The notes: a model not told the origin generated them from the letters alone. Shown: positions 1-8,355, numbered from the stretch's first letter. The stretch is DNA of 64,000 nucleotides from Microbacterium sp. ACRRU (GCF_022346945.1 NZ_JAKRNI010000002.1:124001-188000); one strand, 5' to 3'. A program made the numbers and translations.

Positions 1-375
1 CCCGACCTGCGCATCAAGACCGCGCTGAGCGAGAAGCGCACCGAGTCCACGGCATCCACGGTCGTCGACGCGATCCTCGCCGGTGCGCCGCTGTGGATCG
101 CCGTGAATCAGGCCGCCGAAGACGGGCGCGTCGGCGTCGCCGAGTCGCGGACCGCCACGGGCGAGCGCTACCTCGAAGTGTTCTCGCACCCGCTCGAGCT
201 GCTCGCCCTCGGACGCGGGGATCAGCCGGTGCCCCTCAAGATCGAGCAGCTGGCCAAGGCCATCGCCGGTGACGACGGGCTGACCGGCCTTCTCGTCGAC
301 CCGGCCGGGCCGTGGATCCGGCTGAACCGCGACGACCTCGCGGGCGTGCTCGAACTCGCCGAAGCGGCGCAGTAG
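1..375 (+). CDS. SseB-like protein, 3' part only
   Basis: The frame is open from the first base, so the true start lies upstream. The 124 visible residues end at the TAG at 373-375. The pattern APLWIAVN early and GLLVDPAGPWIRLNRDDL near the end resembles the SseB N-terminal domain family, in which a conserved Asn/Asp-Pro-Gly/Ala-Gly-Pro turn precedes the last helix. No catalytic residues are evident and the family has no agreed enzymatic role in actinobacteria. It converges on the DUF1684 gene with a 16-base gap. Family assignment comes from motif resemblance only. Confidence 0.6.
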   Translation, partial: PDLRIKTALSEKRTESTASTVVDAILAGAPLWIAVNQAAEDGRVGVAESRTATGERYLEVFSHPLELLALGRGDQPVPLKIEQLAKAIAGDDGLTGLLVDPAGPWIRLNRDDLAGVLELAEAAQ

Positions 376-391
376 CCGCCCGGTCGGGTCT

Positions 392-1009
392 TTACGCCCC
401 GTACAGCTCGCCGACGGGAACGGCGACCGGCAGGACGTTCCCGACGGGGGCGAGCGGACAGGCCCAGGCGGGGTCGTACGCGCACGACGGGTTGTAAGCG
501 AAGTTGAAGTCGATGACGAGGGTGTCGGGCGTAGCGCCCGGGCCGAGGTCGGCGCCCTTGATGGTGTCGAGAAGGTAGCGCCCGCCGCCGTACGTCCCCC
601 CGGGGCGACCGGCCGATGCGTCACGCACCGGCACGAACAGTCCGCCCCCGTACGACGTCAGCCTCCACACGTCGAGCGAGCCGGTGTCGGGGAGTTCGAC
701 ACGGCCGATGCGTTCGAAGCCGACGTCGCCGTCGGTGCCGGTCGTGGCCACGAAGGACGCCTCGTCGGCCTCCTGCAGCGGCACCTCGAACCGCCATGCC
801 GCGTCGTACGGTGCGAGCGGCAGGCCCGCGAATCCCTCGCGCTGCTCCGGCAGCAGGGGAGTGGCGGGGTGATCGGCGAACAGGGCATCGCGTTCGATGC
901 GCCACAGCTCGTGCGCGTCTTCGGGGTCATCGGCGTCACGTACGGCCGCGTAGAGCGCGAAGATGCGGCGCCGCCAATCGGCGACATCGAGGGCGGTACG
1001 GAAGGTCAT
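392..1009 (-). CDS. DUF1684 family protein
   Basis: A 205-residue protein starting MTFRTALDVADWRRRIF. It carries the usual DUF1684 features: an N-terminal helix with W-R, FADHPATPLLPEQREGF near residue 50, and the C-terminal signature YNPSCAYDPAWACPL about 25 residues from the end. The frame extends upstream to 1168, but that extension would translate an inverted repeat and overlap the divergent polymerase gene, so the ATG at 1009 is preferred. Biochemical function is unknown. The fold is soluble and no signal peptide is present. It is transcribed away from the LigD-type polymerase gene. Confidence 0.85.
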   Translation of the reverse strand: MTFRTALDVADWRRRIFALYAAVRDADDPEDAHELWRIERDALFADHPATPLLPEQREGFAGLPLAPYDAAWRFEVPLQEADEASFVATTGTDGDVGFERIGRVELPDTGSLDVWRLTSYGGGLFVPVRDASAGRPGGTYGGGRYLLDTIKGADLGPGATPDTLVIDFNFAYNPSCAYDPAWACPLAPVGNVLPVAVPVGELYGA

Positions 1010-1050
1010 GTTCCGACTGTAGGCGCCCCGCCGCACCACCGGTCGCCTAG

Positions 1051-1116
1051 CGCGTGAGATGCCAAGATTTGTCGCCTCGACGCAGGTCGAGGCGACAAAT
1101 CTTGGCACCTCACGCG
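1051..1116. repeat. Intergenic inverted repeat, family R1 copy 1
   Basis: Two arms of 31 bases (1051-1081 and 1086-1116) pair nearly perfectly around a 4-base loop, with a small mismatch near the outer end. The arms contain CCAAGATTTGTCGCC and its complement. A second copy with the same inner words lies at 14626-14689. This one sits between divergent genes, so it is not simply a terminator of either. Confidence 0.85.
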
Positions 1117-1161
1117 CGGGGCGGGGCAGACACGGCGCCGCCGGACCGTTAGCGTCGGGAC

Positions 1162-2187
1162 ATGGCATCCCCGCGCATCACGCTCACCGTGCCCGGCCCC
1201 GACGGCGATCGCGAGATCGGTCTGTCCAACCCCGACCGTGTGCTGTGGCCCGAGGTCGGGATCACCAAACGGGAGCTGGCGGAGTACCTCATCGCGGTGG
1301 CAGAACCGTTCCTCGCGGCCAACGGCGGCCGACCGGTTTCGCTCGAACGCTTCCCCGACGGGGTCGGGGGCGAGAGCTTCTTCTCGAAGAACCCGCCGAA
1401 GGGGGCGCCGGAGTTCGTCGAGGCCGTGACCGTGACCTACAACAGCGGTCGGAGGCATCCACAGCTCGTCCTCACGGAGATCGGCTCGGCGGTGTGGGCG
1501 GCGCAGATGAACACCGTCGTGTTCCACCCGTGGGCGTCGCTGGCGAGCGACCCCGACCACCCGGTGGAGTTGCGCATCGACCTCGACCCGCAGCCGGGCA
1601 CCGGCTTCGCCGAGGCCGTCAACGCGGCACACGAACTGCGGGCCGTGCTGCGCGAGGCCGGCCTCGAGGCGTGGGCGAAGACGAGCGGTAACCGCGGCTT
1701 GCACGTGTTCTGCCCGATCGAGCCGACCCACGAGTTCCTCGATGTCCGGCACGCGGTGATCGCCGCGGCCCGGGAGCTGGAGCGGCGGATGCCGGATGCC
1801 GTGACCACCCACTGGTGGAAGGAGGAGCGGGGCGAGCGCATCTTCGTCGACTTCAACCAGGCCAACCGTGACCGCACCATGGCCGGCGCCTACTCTCCTC
1901 GGGCTCTGCCGTCAGCGACGGTGTCGACGCCGGTTGGATGGGACGAGCTGGATGCCGTGGACCCCGCGGCCTTCACGGTGCGATCGGTGCCCGAGCGGCT
2001 GGCATCCATCGGCGACCCGTGGGCGGATTTCGCCGCGAAACCGGGCCGCATCGACACGCTCCTGGAGTGGTGGCAGCGCGACCTCGACGCGGGCCTGGGC
2101 GAGCTCCCGTTTCCGCCCGAGTTCCCGAAGATGCCGGGCGAGCCGCCGCGGGTGCAGCCGTCGCGCGCCAAGACCCCGGCGGAGTAA
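1162..2187 (+). CDS. LigD-type DNA polymerase/primase (NHEJ polymerase), stand-alone
   Basis: A 341-residue protein matching the polymerase domain of bacterial LigD, an archaeo-eukaryotic-primase-fold enzyme that fills and processes ends during non-homologous end joining. Visible motifs are LSNPDRVLWP near residue 21, the metal-binding pair in RIDLDP (D140, D142), KTSGNRGLHVF (H181) and VDFNQANRDRTMAGAYSPR with D230. The length is that of a single domain with no ligase or nuclease part. A separate ATP-dependent ligase gene follows convergently 16 bases downstream, so the two LigD activities are encoded by separate genes. No Ku gene is in the window. Confidence 0.92.
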   Translation: MASPRITLTVPGPDGDREIGLSNPDRVLWPEVGITKRELAEYLIAVAEPFLAANGGRPVSLERFPDGVGGESFFSKNPPKGAPEFVEAVTVTYNSGRRHPQLVLTEIGSAVWAAQMNTVVFHPWASLASDPDHPVELRIDLDPQPGTGFAEAVNAAHELRAVLREAGLEAWAKTSGNRGLHVFCPIEPTHEFLDVRHAVIAAARELERRMPDAVTTHWWKEERGERIFVDFNQANRDRTMAGAYSPRALPSATVSTPVGWDELDAVDPAAFTVRSVPERLASIGDPWADFAAKPGRIDTLLEWWQRDLDAGLGELPFPPEFPKMPGEPPRVQPSRAKTPAE

Positions 2188-2203
2188 CCCCTCGCGGCGC
2201 CGG

Positions 2204-3247
2204 TCAGTCCAGGACGTCGCCGAGGTCGTACGCGCCGACCGTCTCGAGCTGCTCGAACGTGCAGGATCGGGCGTCGCGGTCGGGGCGCCAGCGTTCGAAC
2301 TGCACGGTGTGGCGAAAGCGCATGCCTTCGAGCTGGTCGTACCGGACTTCGAGCACACGCTCGGGACGCAGGCGCACGAACGACACGTCTTTGGATGCCG
2401 AGAAGCGTGACCGATCGGTCTCGCCCACGACGGCTTCGCCCTCGGCATCCCGCTCGACGAGCGGTGCGAGTTCGTCGATGAGCTCGAGGCGACGTTTGTC
2501 GGTCCATGCGGACACCCCGCCGACGCCGTGGAGGCGGCCCGCGTCGTCGTACAGACCGACGAGCAGCGACCCGACGCCCTGACCGGATTTGTGGATGCGA
2601 TAACCGAGCGCGACGACGTCGGCGGTGCGCGCGTGCTTGATCTTGAACATCGTGCGCTTGTTCGGTGCGTAGGGCTGCGCGAGCGGCTTGGCCACGACGC
2701 CGTCCAGACCCGCACCCTCGAACTCGGCGAGCCAGCGCTGCGCCAGCTCAGGGTCGTCGGTGGTGCGGGTGACGTGGACGGGGTGCGGCACCGATCCGAG
2801 AAGGTCGACCAGCTGCGCGCGGCGCTCTGCGAACGGCTCGTCCTGCAGGTCGCGGTCGCCCCGGGCGAGCAGATCGAACGCGATGAACATCGCCGGTGTC
2901 TGCTCGGACAGCAGCTTCACGCGCGAAGCGGCGGGGTGGATGCGCTGCGACAGAGCCTCCCAGTCCAGGCGTTGCGCGCCGGACTCACCGCGCGCGACGA
3001 CGACTTCGCCGTCGATCAGGCACGGCTCGGGGAGCAGCCGGGCGAAGGCGTCGACCAGTTCGGGGAAGTATCGCGTGAGAGGTTTCGCACCGCGGCTGCC
3101 GATCTCGACATCGGTGCCGTCCCACGACACGAGGGCACGGAAGCCGTCCCACTTCGGCTCGTACGACAACCCGCCCGCGACCTTGCCGGGTTCGGGGACG
3201 GACGGCACGGCCTTCGCCAGCATCGGCGCGGGGATGTCGTACGGCAT
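2204..3247 (-). CDS. ATP-dependent DNA ligase (LigC/LigD ligase-domain type)
   Basis: A 347-residue ligase with the nucleotidyltransferase motifs in order: motif I EPKWDGFR with the adenylated lysine K32, motif III around FIAFDLLA, motif IV GLDGVVAKP, and motif V FKIKHART. A C-terminal OB-fold follows, including VGGVSAWTD and the FERWRPDRDARSCTFEQL region. It seals nicks using ATP, probably in end joining or base repair alongside the adjacent polymerase. It begins 4 bases after the stop of the AI-2E transporter gene and is probably co-transcribed with it. It could be called LigC or a LigD ligase domain; sequence alone does not separate these. Confidence 0.92.
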   Translation of the reverse strand: MPYDIPAPMLAKAVPSVPEPGKVAGGLSYEPKWDGFRALVSWDGTDVEIGSRGAKPLTRYFPELVDAFARLLPEPCLIDGEVVVARGESGAQRLDWEALSQRIHPAASRVKLLSEQTPAMFIAFDLLARGDRDLQDEPFAERRAQLVDLLGSVPHPVHVTRTTDDPELAQRWLAEFEGAGLDGVVAKPLAQPYAPNKRTMFKIKHARTADVVALGYRIHKSGQGVGSLLVGLYDDAGRLHGVGGVSAWTDKRRLELIDELAPLVERDAEGEAVVGETDRSRFSASKDVSFVRLRPERVLEVRYDQLEGMRFRHTVQFERWRPDRDARSCTFEQLETVGAYDLGDVLD

Positions 3248-3251
3248 CGCG

Positions 3252-4433
3252 TCAGTCCTCGCTCTCGCCCCCGGCGAGGGGAACCGGGTTGCGGCGCTTC
3301 TTGCGGCGCGCCCACTCGGCGGGCTCGTCGGGGCCGTTCCAGACGCTGATGATGCCCCACGCCACCGCGGTCAGCGGCACCGCGAGGAGGGTGCCCAGGA
3401 TGCCGCCGATCGCGGTGCCGCCGGCGAGGACCACGAGCACGACGAACGCGTGCAGCTTCATGGACCGGCCCATGAGGACCGGCTGGAGGAAGTTGCCCTC
3501 GAGCTGGTTCACGAGCACGACGATTCCGACGACGATCAGTGCCACGACCCACCCGTTGGTGACGAGGGCCACGAGGGCGGCGAGGATGCCCGCGGTCACG
3601 GCGCCCACGATCGGCACGAACGCGAGCAGGAAGACGAGCACGGCGAGCGGCAGCGCGAGCGGCACCTGCAGGATCGCCAGGCCGATGCCGATGCCGATCG
3701 CGTCGACGGCCGCGACCGACGCCGTACCGCGCACGTACGAGCCCAGCACCGTCACGGTCTTATCACCGATGCGGCGGGCGCGGTCGTAGTCGCTGCCGCG
3801 GAACGGACGGAGCACGAACTCCCACATGCGGGGGCCGTCCTTGAGGAAGAAGAACAGGATCACGACCATCAGCACGAAGCCCGTGATGAACGAGGCCACC
3901 GCGCTCACACCGGCGAGAGCGCCCGTGCCGAACTGGGCGCTCGTGACGAAGTCGCCGATACCCTCCAGGGCGGCGTTGACCTGGTCGGGCGGGATCGCGA
4001 ACGGCAGGGTGTGGTACCAGTCCTGCGCCTGCTGGAAGCCCTCCACGGCCTGCGCGCTGAGGTAGCTCCACTGGTCGATGACGGCATTGACGACGAGCCA
4101 CCCGAGCGCGCCGAGGACGACGACGACGGCGAGCAGCGTCAGCAACGTAGCCAGCACGGCCGGCACACCCTTGCGGCGCATCCACATCGTGACGGGGCCG
4201 AACGCGGAGGCGAAGATGAGCGCCAGGATCAGCGGGATGATGACCAGGGTCACCTGCTGAATCCCCCAGATCAGGCCCGCCAGCAAGATGACGACGATGA
4301 TGATCTGCACGGCTCGCACCGCGAGCCGTCCGAACCCGTCGGACCACAGGCTGCGCGGCGGCGTCTGCTCGGTGTGGGTGATCGCCGACGCGACGGCGTC
4401 GCGGTGCGCGGGACGGCGAGAGAACAGGCTCAT
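3252..4433 (-). CDS. AI-2E family transporter (PerM-like membrane protein)
   Basis: A 393-residue integral membrane protein with about eight hydrophobic segments in the AI-2E/PerM arrangement. Two close N-terminal helices start near residue 42 (IIIVVILLAGLIWGIQQVTL), a long loop follows, and a C-terminal block includes VNQLEGNFLQPVLMGRSM, the hallmark of the family. Members export diverse small molecules; the substrate here is unknown. It lies directly upstream of the DNA ligase gene in the same orientation with a 4-base gap. A terminator-like hairpin lies between it and the acyl-CoA dehydrogenase gene. Confidence 0.9.
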   Translation of the reverse strand: MSLFSRRPAHRDAVASAITHTEQTPPRSLWSDGFGRLAVRAVQIIIVVILLAGLIWGIQQVTLVIIPLILALIFASAFGPVTMWMRRKGVPAVLATLLTLLAVVVVLGALGWLVVNAVIDQWSYLSAQAVEGFQQAQDWYHTLPFAIPPDQVNAALEGIGDFVTSAQFGTGALAGVSAVASFITGFVLMVVILFFFLKDGPRMWEFVLRPFRGSDYDRARRIGDKTVTVLGSYVRGTASVAAVDAIGIGIGLAILQVPLALPLAVLVFLLAFVPIVGAVTAGILAALVALVTNGWVVALIVVGIVVLVNQLEGNFLQPVLMGRSMKLHAFVVLVVLAGGTAIGGILGTLLAVPLTAVAWGIISVWNGPDEPAEWARRKKRRNPVPLAGGESED

Positions 4434-4481
4434 GCCACGACGGTAGCGGTGACCTCCGACATCGGCGACGCGGGTTGCGCG

Positions 4482-4512
4482 CGACCCCGGCGCGGATTAG
4501 GCGCCGGGGTCG
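4482..4512 (-). terminator. Terminator hairpin of the acyl-CoA dehydrogenase gene
   Basis: CGACCCCGGCGC (4482-4493) pairs perfectly with GCGCCGGGGTCG (4501-4512) across a 7-base loop, 12 bases past the stop codon on the minus strand. No long U-tract follows, which is common for high-GC actinobacteria. Confidence 0.65.
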
Positions 4513-4524
4513 TGGCATCCGGGA

Positions 4525-5766
4525 TCAGGCGAACGCGCTCATGCCCGTGATGTCGCGGCCGAGGAGGAGCGCCTGCACGCTCTCGGTGCCCTCGTACGTG
4601 TGGATGGCTTCGATGTCGGCCATGTGCTGCATGACGCCGTTCTCCAGCAGGATGCCGTTGCCCCCGAGCAGATCGCGCGCGATCGCGGCCACGCGGCGGG
4701 CGGCGCGGGTGTTGTGGTACTTCGCGAGCGACGCCTGGGTGGGACGCAGGCCCCCGGAGGTCTCGAGGTCGGCCAGACGACGGCAGTACAGCTGCATCGC
4801 GGTGAGCTCGTCGAGCATCTGCGCGAGGCGTTCCTGCACCATCTGGAACTTCGCGAGCGGTTTGCCGAACTGAATGCGCTCGGTGGCATACGTCCTCGCC
4901 GCCTCGTAGCACGCGGTCGCGTGACCGAGCGCGGACCACGCGACGCCGGAGCGCGTGGCGAACAGCACCGCCGACGCATCTTTGAAGGTGTGCGTGCCCG
5001 GGAGCACGGCATCCGCGGGAAGACGCACCCCGTCGAGGGCGATGTGGGCCTGATGGATGCCGCGCAGCGACACCTTGCCCGTGATGACCGTGCCCGTGTA
5101 GCCCGGGGTCTCCTGCTCGACGAGGAAGCAGCGGACCTTGTCGTGGTCGTCGTCGCCCTCGGCATCCACTCGTGCCCAGACGAAGGTGATGCCGCCGGAG
5201 GCGCCGTTGCCGATCCATTTCTTCGTCCCGCTCAGCGACCACCCGTCGTCGGTGCGGGTGGCGGTGGTCTCGAGGGAGACGGAGTCGGAGCCGTGATCGG
5301 GCTCGGTCAGCGCGAAGGCGCCGAGCACCGAGCCATCGGCGAGGGGCTGCAGCCAGCGCGCCTGCTGCTCGGGGGAGCCGAACATCGCCAGCGTCCGTAG
5401 CGCGAGACCGCCCTGCACCGCGAGGGCGGTGGCGAGCGACCCGTCGCCGCGCGAGACCTCCATGTTCACCAGACCCGCAGCGAGCGGCGACGACGCGGGA
5501 AGGTCGGGATGCTCGATGCCGTCGGTGAACAGCTCGAGCTCGCCCATGCGCCGGAGGAGTTCGACCGGGTAGGTCGCGGCATCCCACTCGGCCTGCATGC
5601 GGGTGCCGACCTCGTCGATGAAGGTCTTGGCGCGGTCCCATGCATCGCGATCGGCGTCGGGGATGTCGGCGAACACCGCGTAGTAGTCGGTGTCACGGCG
5701 GCCGAGAAGGTCGTACGAGGCGATGCGCTCGCCGGGGAGTGTGCGGGGCTGGGCGTCGGTGCTCAT
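4525..5766 (-). CDS. Acyl-CoA dehydrogenase family protein, glutaryl-CoA dehydrogenase-like
   Basis: A 413-residue flavoprotein. FALTEPDHGSDS (mid-protein, FAD-binding), GTKKWIGNG, the FGKPLAKFQ motif and the C-terminal RDLLGGNGI and HTYEGTESVQALLLGRDITG segments place it with glutaryl-CoA-dehydrogenase-like members. The catalytic base would be the Glu in TYEGT. It oxidises an acyl-CoA to the enoyl-CoA; the substrate cannot be fixed from sequence. Two starts are possible, ATG at 5766 (chosen) and ATG at 5784; neither has a strong ribosome-binding site. A TetR regulator lies upstream in the same orientation and is a plausible controller. Confidence 0.85.
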   Translation of the reverse strand: MSTDAQPRTLPGERIASYDLLGRRDTDYYAVFADIPDADRDAWDRAKTFIDEVGTRMQAEWDAATYPVELLRRMGELELFTDGIEHPDLPASSPLAAGLVNMEVSRGDGSLATALAVQGGLALRTLAMFGSPEQQARWLQPLADGSVLGAFALTEPDHGSDSVSLETTATRTDDGWSLSGTKKWIGNGASGGITFVWARVDAEGDDDHDKVRCFLVEQETPGYTGTVITGKVSLRGIHQAHIALDGVRLPADAVLPGTHTFKDASAVLFATRSGVAWSALGHATACYEAARTYATERIQFGKPLAKFQMVQERLAQMLDELTAMQLYCRRLADLETSGGLRPTQASLAKYHNTRAARRVAAIARDLLGGNGILLENGVMQHMADIEAIHTYEGTESVQALLLGRDITGMSAFA

Positions 5767-5826
5767 GTACTCAGTATCGCTCATGGTGGTACTGGGTGTC
5801 ACGGCGGGCGTGCTGGCGGGGTTTCG

Positions 5827-6097
5827 GTGTCCAGGACACGCGGATGGGTCTATGTGGCATCCGCGTGTTGTGGACACTGAGTAGGGGTGGGGTCGCGGGC
5901 GGCGGTGCTTGGCGACGGTGCGTGGGGTTCGGTGTCCAAGACACGCGGATGGGCGGGCGTCGCGTCCGCGTGTTGTGGACACTGAGTTGACCTGGGGCCC
6001 GAGCAGCTGTGGCGCGCGTCGCGTCGCGGCGTCACTGCCGGGTTCGGTGTCCAAAACACGCGGACGGGCCCGGGTGGCATCCGCGTGTTGTGGACAC
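5827..6097. repeat. Three copies of a 51-bp intergenic inverted repeat, family R2
   Basis: Copies at 5827-5877, 5932-5982 and 6047-6097 are each 51 bases. Each begins GTGTCCA(G/A)(G/A)ACACGCGGA and ends TCCGCGTGTTGTGGACAC, so the arms are complementary around a short variable centre. They lie in a 432-base gap between the acyl-CoA dehydrogenase and TetR genes. A fourth copy lies at 30366-30416 and a half copy near 46385-46403. Confidence 0.9.
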
Positions 6098-6108
6098 TCA
6101 ACCCGGGG

Positions 6109-6203
6109 AGCGCGCAGCGCGGGCGCGACGCCTGGGAGTGAGCGCGCAGCGCGGGCGCGACGCCTGGGAGGGAGCGCGCAACGCGGACGCGACATCCGGC
6201 TGG
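6109..6203. repeat. About 31-bp direct repeat, three degenerate units
   Basis: The unit beginning GAGCGCGCAGCGCGGGCGCG starts at 6109, 6140 and 6172; the third unit has diverged (GAGCGCGCAACGCGGACGCG). It immediately follows the last R2 palindrome and ends at the 3' end of the TetR gene. No gene is apparent in it. Confidence 0.75.
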
Positions 6204-6216
6204 GCGCGGCGCCCGG

Positions 6217-6885
6217 CTACTGCGGCAGGGTCGCGCGCAGGCGGCGCGTCACCTCGGCGGCCGGCATCCGCCGCGGGAACGCCGCGACGATGAGGTCGTC
6301 GCCCGCGGCATCGTCGCCGTCGGGGTGCACGCCGTACCGGCGCAGCACGTCGTCGAGAGCACGGCGGAGAGTGGATGCCGGCACCCGAGCGCCGCGCATG
6401 AGCCGGCGCAGCACGTGGTTGTGCACGGCGGTGACGAGGGCCGAGAAGCCGACGGCATCCAGGGGGTCGAGTCCGGGGAGCGCTTCGCGAAGGTACTCGT
6501 CGAACAGGCGCTCGTAGCGGAATACCGTCACGATCTCGCGGTCGCGGAGCACCGGCACCTCACGCACGATGGCGTAGCGGCGCCGCGCGAGCTCGGGGTC
6601 GGCGGCGAAGTGCCGGAACACCCGCATCGACGCGTCGCACACGGCGGCCCACGGGTCGTCGTGCGGCTGCGCCAGGAACGTGCGCGTCTCGTCGAGGAGC
6701 ACCTCGTGGTCGGCGAACACCACGTCTTCTTTCCCGCCGAACTGGCGGAAGAACGTCGACCGCGACACCCTCGCAGCCTGCGCGATCTGCTCGACCGACG
6801 TCTGGTCGTACCCGCGCTCGGCGAAGAGCGCGATCGCGGCGGCCACGACCGCGGTGCGGCCGGGCGGGGTGGGAGCGTCGGTCAT
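6217..6885 (-). CDS. TetR family transcriptional regulator
   Basis: A 222-residue regulator. Residues about 10-56 form the TetR helix-turn-helix (AAIALFAERGYDQTSVEQIA then RVSRSTFFRQFGGKEDVVF). The rest is an all-helical ligand-binding domain with no recognisable ligand signature. It probably represses a nearby operon in the absence of a small-molecule ligand. The acyl-CoA dehydrogenase gene downstream in the same orientation is the nearest candidate, though 432 bases of repeats separate them. The ATG at 6885 was chosen because the HTH begins at the usual distance from it; the frame stays open upstream to 7116. Confidence 0.9.
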   Translation of the reverse strand: MTDAPTPPGRTAVVAAAIALFAERGYDQTSVEQIAQAARVSRSTFFRQFGGKEDVVFADHEVLLDETRTFLAQPHDDPWAAVCDASMRVFRHFAADPELARRRYAIVREVPVLRDREIVTVFRYERLFDEYLREALPGLDPLDAVGFSALVTAVHNHVLRRLMRGARVPASTLRRALDDVLRRYGVHPDGDDAAGDDLIVAAFPRRMPAAEVTRRLRATLPQ

Positions 6886-7168
6886 GACCGGAAGCCTACG
6901 ACCGGGGCACGGGCGGCAGTCCGCGTCACGCGGGAGGAAACGGCATGTCGAGGGTCGATGTGGTCCCGGCGAAGACCAGCGAGGGTGATTTGCCGTGTCG
7001 GCCGTGGCGATTTCTCCGCCGGCGTGAGCCCAGGAGGTGCCGCCGTGGCTTGAGTGAGACAACGCGCCGCGTGGGCGCCCGGCGGGCCTCGTGAGGGATG
7101 CCACCCCGCCGGGCATGAGCGCCCGTCACGGTGCGTTCGCGCCACCGCAGGAGAAGGGACCGACTCGC

Positions 7169-7504
7169 ATGGACCGCATGACGACCGGGCAGATCGCGCG
7201 CCTCGCGCTCGTGGGGGTGGCGACGGCGTGCATCGTCCTCTGGGTCGTCGGGATCATCATCGCGGGCGTCAATTACGCGGAGGCGTTCGCCGCGGCGCGT
7301 GCCACGACGGCGGAGGCGACGGTGTCCGAGGACCTCTTCGGCCTGCCGCTGTTCGAAGGAGGGCGCCGTCTGGGGCGCTTCGACATCCGCCCCGGATGGG
7401 GGCTGCCCGTGCTGCTCATCGCACCGGCGGTCATCGGTATCGGGCTGTCCTTCATCGCCGCGGCGCGGCAGGGGTCGCGCGCGGAGGGTGCCCGGCGTCG
7501 CTGA
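7169..7504 (+). CDS. Small two-helix membrane protein, unknown
   Basis: A 111-residue protein with two hydrophobic segments, one near residues 10-33 (ALVGVATACIVLWVVGIIIA) and one near 80-100 (LPVLLIAPAVIGIGLSFIAA). A polar stretch between them is probably on one face of the membrane. A purine-rich stretch (GGAGAAGGGA) ends about nine bases before the ATG at 7169. No family is recognised. Its 3' end overlaps the tail of the convergent DUF1653 gene by about 53 bases. Confidence 0.6.
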   Translation: MDRMTTGQIARLALVGVATACIVLWVVGIIIAGVNYAEAFAAARATTAEATVSEDLFGLPLFEGGRRLGRFDIRPGWGLPVLLIAPAVIGIGLSFIAAARQGSRAEGARRR

Positions 7505-7775
7505 TCTTCTCCTGGACTCGCCGGAAACGCGGCCCGGAGTACCCGTCCCGTTCCACGTCCCCCAGGAACATCTCCACGGGCCGCACCCAGTGCGAGTAGT
7601 CGTCGTAGAGCTTGCGGTACGACACGAAGACCTCCTCGGTCTCCGAGTGCCTCGCCATTCCGAACACCTCGTACCGCTGGCCCTTGAAGTGCTCGTAGAT
7701 GCCGGGCTCTACCTCCACTCGGACTGCTCCTTCCGTGGCGCTTCCCGCGCCTCGCTCGCCGAGTATGGCATCCAT
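7452..7775 (-). CDS. DUF1653 domain protein
   Basis: A 107-residue protein whose core from about residue 23 reads VEPGIYEHFKGQRYEVFG, then ARHSETEEVFVSYRKLY, then HWVRPVEMFLGDVERDG, an almost complete match to the DUF1653 pattern (GxYxHFKGxxYEV, ARHSETxE, WVRPxxMF). The domain is small and soluble and its function is unknown. The ATG at 7775 is preferred over an upstream in-frame start. Its C-terminal tail (APRR) is antisense to the end of the preceding plus-strand gene, an unusual tail-to-tail coding overlap. Confidence 0.82.
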   Translation of the reverse strand: MDAILGERGAGSATEGAVRVEVEPGIYEHFKGQRYEVFGMARHSETEEVFVSYRKLYDDYSHWVRPVEMFLGDVERDGYSGPRFRRVQEKISDAGHPPRATPAAPRR

Positions 7776-7854
7776 GCGGATGGGCCGCTGTACCGGCTGA
7801 CACTCGACACGCCAGCACGGAACGGGATGCATGCAACGCCGGATGCCACCCCAC

Positions 7855-8355
7855 TCACCCCGCGAATCGGATGACACCCGCGATGACCAGCGTCACCGCC
7901 GTCGTCCACAGCGCGATCGCCGCGGCCTGCCACGCGATCACGCGCAGGGGCGGAACGCCGGTGGACGTGAGGGCGGCGGCCGTGAACTGCGTGGGGAGCA
8001 GCAGCGGACCGAGGAGGCTCACGCCCGCGGTGCCGTAGCGGTGGTAGGCCCGCTCGAACTTCTGCCGACGCGGGGATTGCGGCTCGGCCGAGCCCCCGCG
8101 GCGGGTGGTGACGGCGGTGCGCACGCGAGAGGTGGCCAGCACGACGACCGCGACGCACAGCAGATTGCCGACCGCGCCGGCGATCGCCGCGACGACGGGA
8201 TGGATGCCGCCGATGATGCCGATCGCTGCGGCCCCCTCGCCCTCGATGAACGGCACCGCACCGGCGAGAGCCACGATGAGGGGCTGCACGAGGTCGGGCA
8301 CGGCGGCGACGAGATCTTGGAAGCCGAGGATGAGGTCGGACAGGGGGTTCGTCAT
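7855..8355 (-). CDS. Small multidrug-efflux-like membrane protein
   Basis: A 166-residue membrane protein with four probable helices. The segment AVPFIEGEGAAAIGIIGG and a second half with YGTAGVSLLGPLLLPTQFTA resemble the DedA/COG2426-like small export proteins, which carry a conserved Glu-Gly-E pair in a re-entrant loop. A GGAG lies eight bases before the ATG at 8355, which decides this start over the longer frame. Transport activity is inferred from family resemblance only. It is divergent from the histidine kinase gene. Confidence 0.6.
   Translation of the reverse strand: MTNPLSDLILGFQDLVAAVPDLVQPLIVALAGAVPFIEGEGAAAIGIIGGIHPVVAAIAGAVGNLLCVAVVVLATSRVRTAVTTRRGGSAEPQSPRRQKFERAYHRYGTAGVSLLGPLLLPTQFTAAALTSTGVPPLRVIAWQAAAIALWTTAVTLVIAGVIRFAG

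Noticed and set aside
2688..4550. 620-codon plus-strand frame opposite the ligase and AI-2E transporter genes
   Set aside because: Asp/His/Glu-rich low-complexity shadow with no domain.
6944..7093. 49-codon frame with a GGGAGGAAACGGC ribosome-binding-like sequence before the TetR-divergent membrane gene
   Set aside because: The translated product is Arg-rich and featureless, and nothing else supports it; the spacing could be chance.
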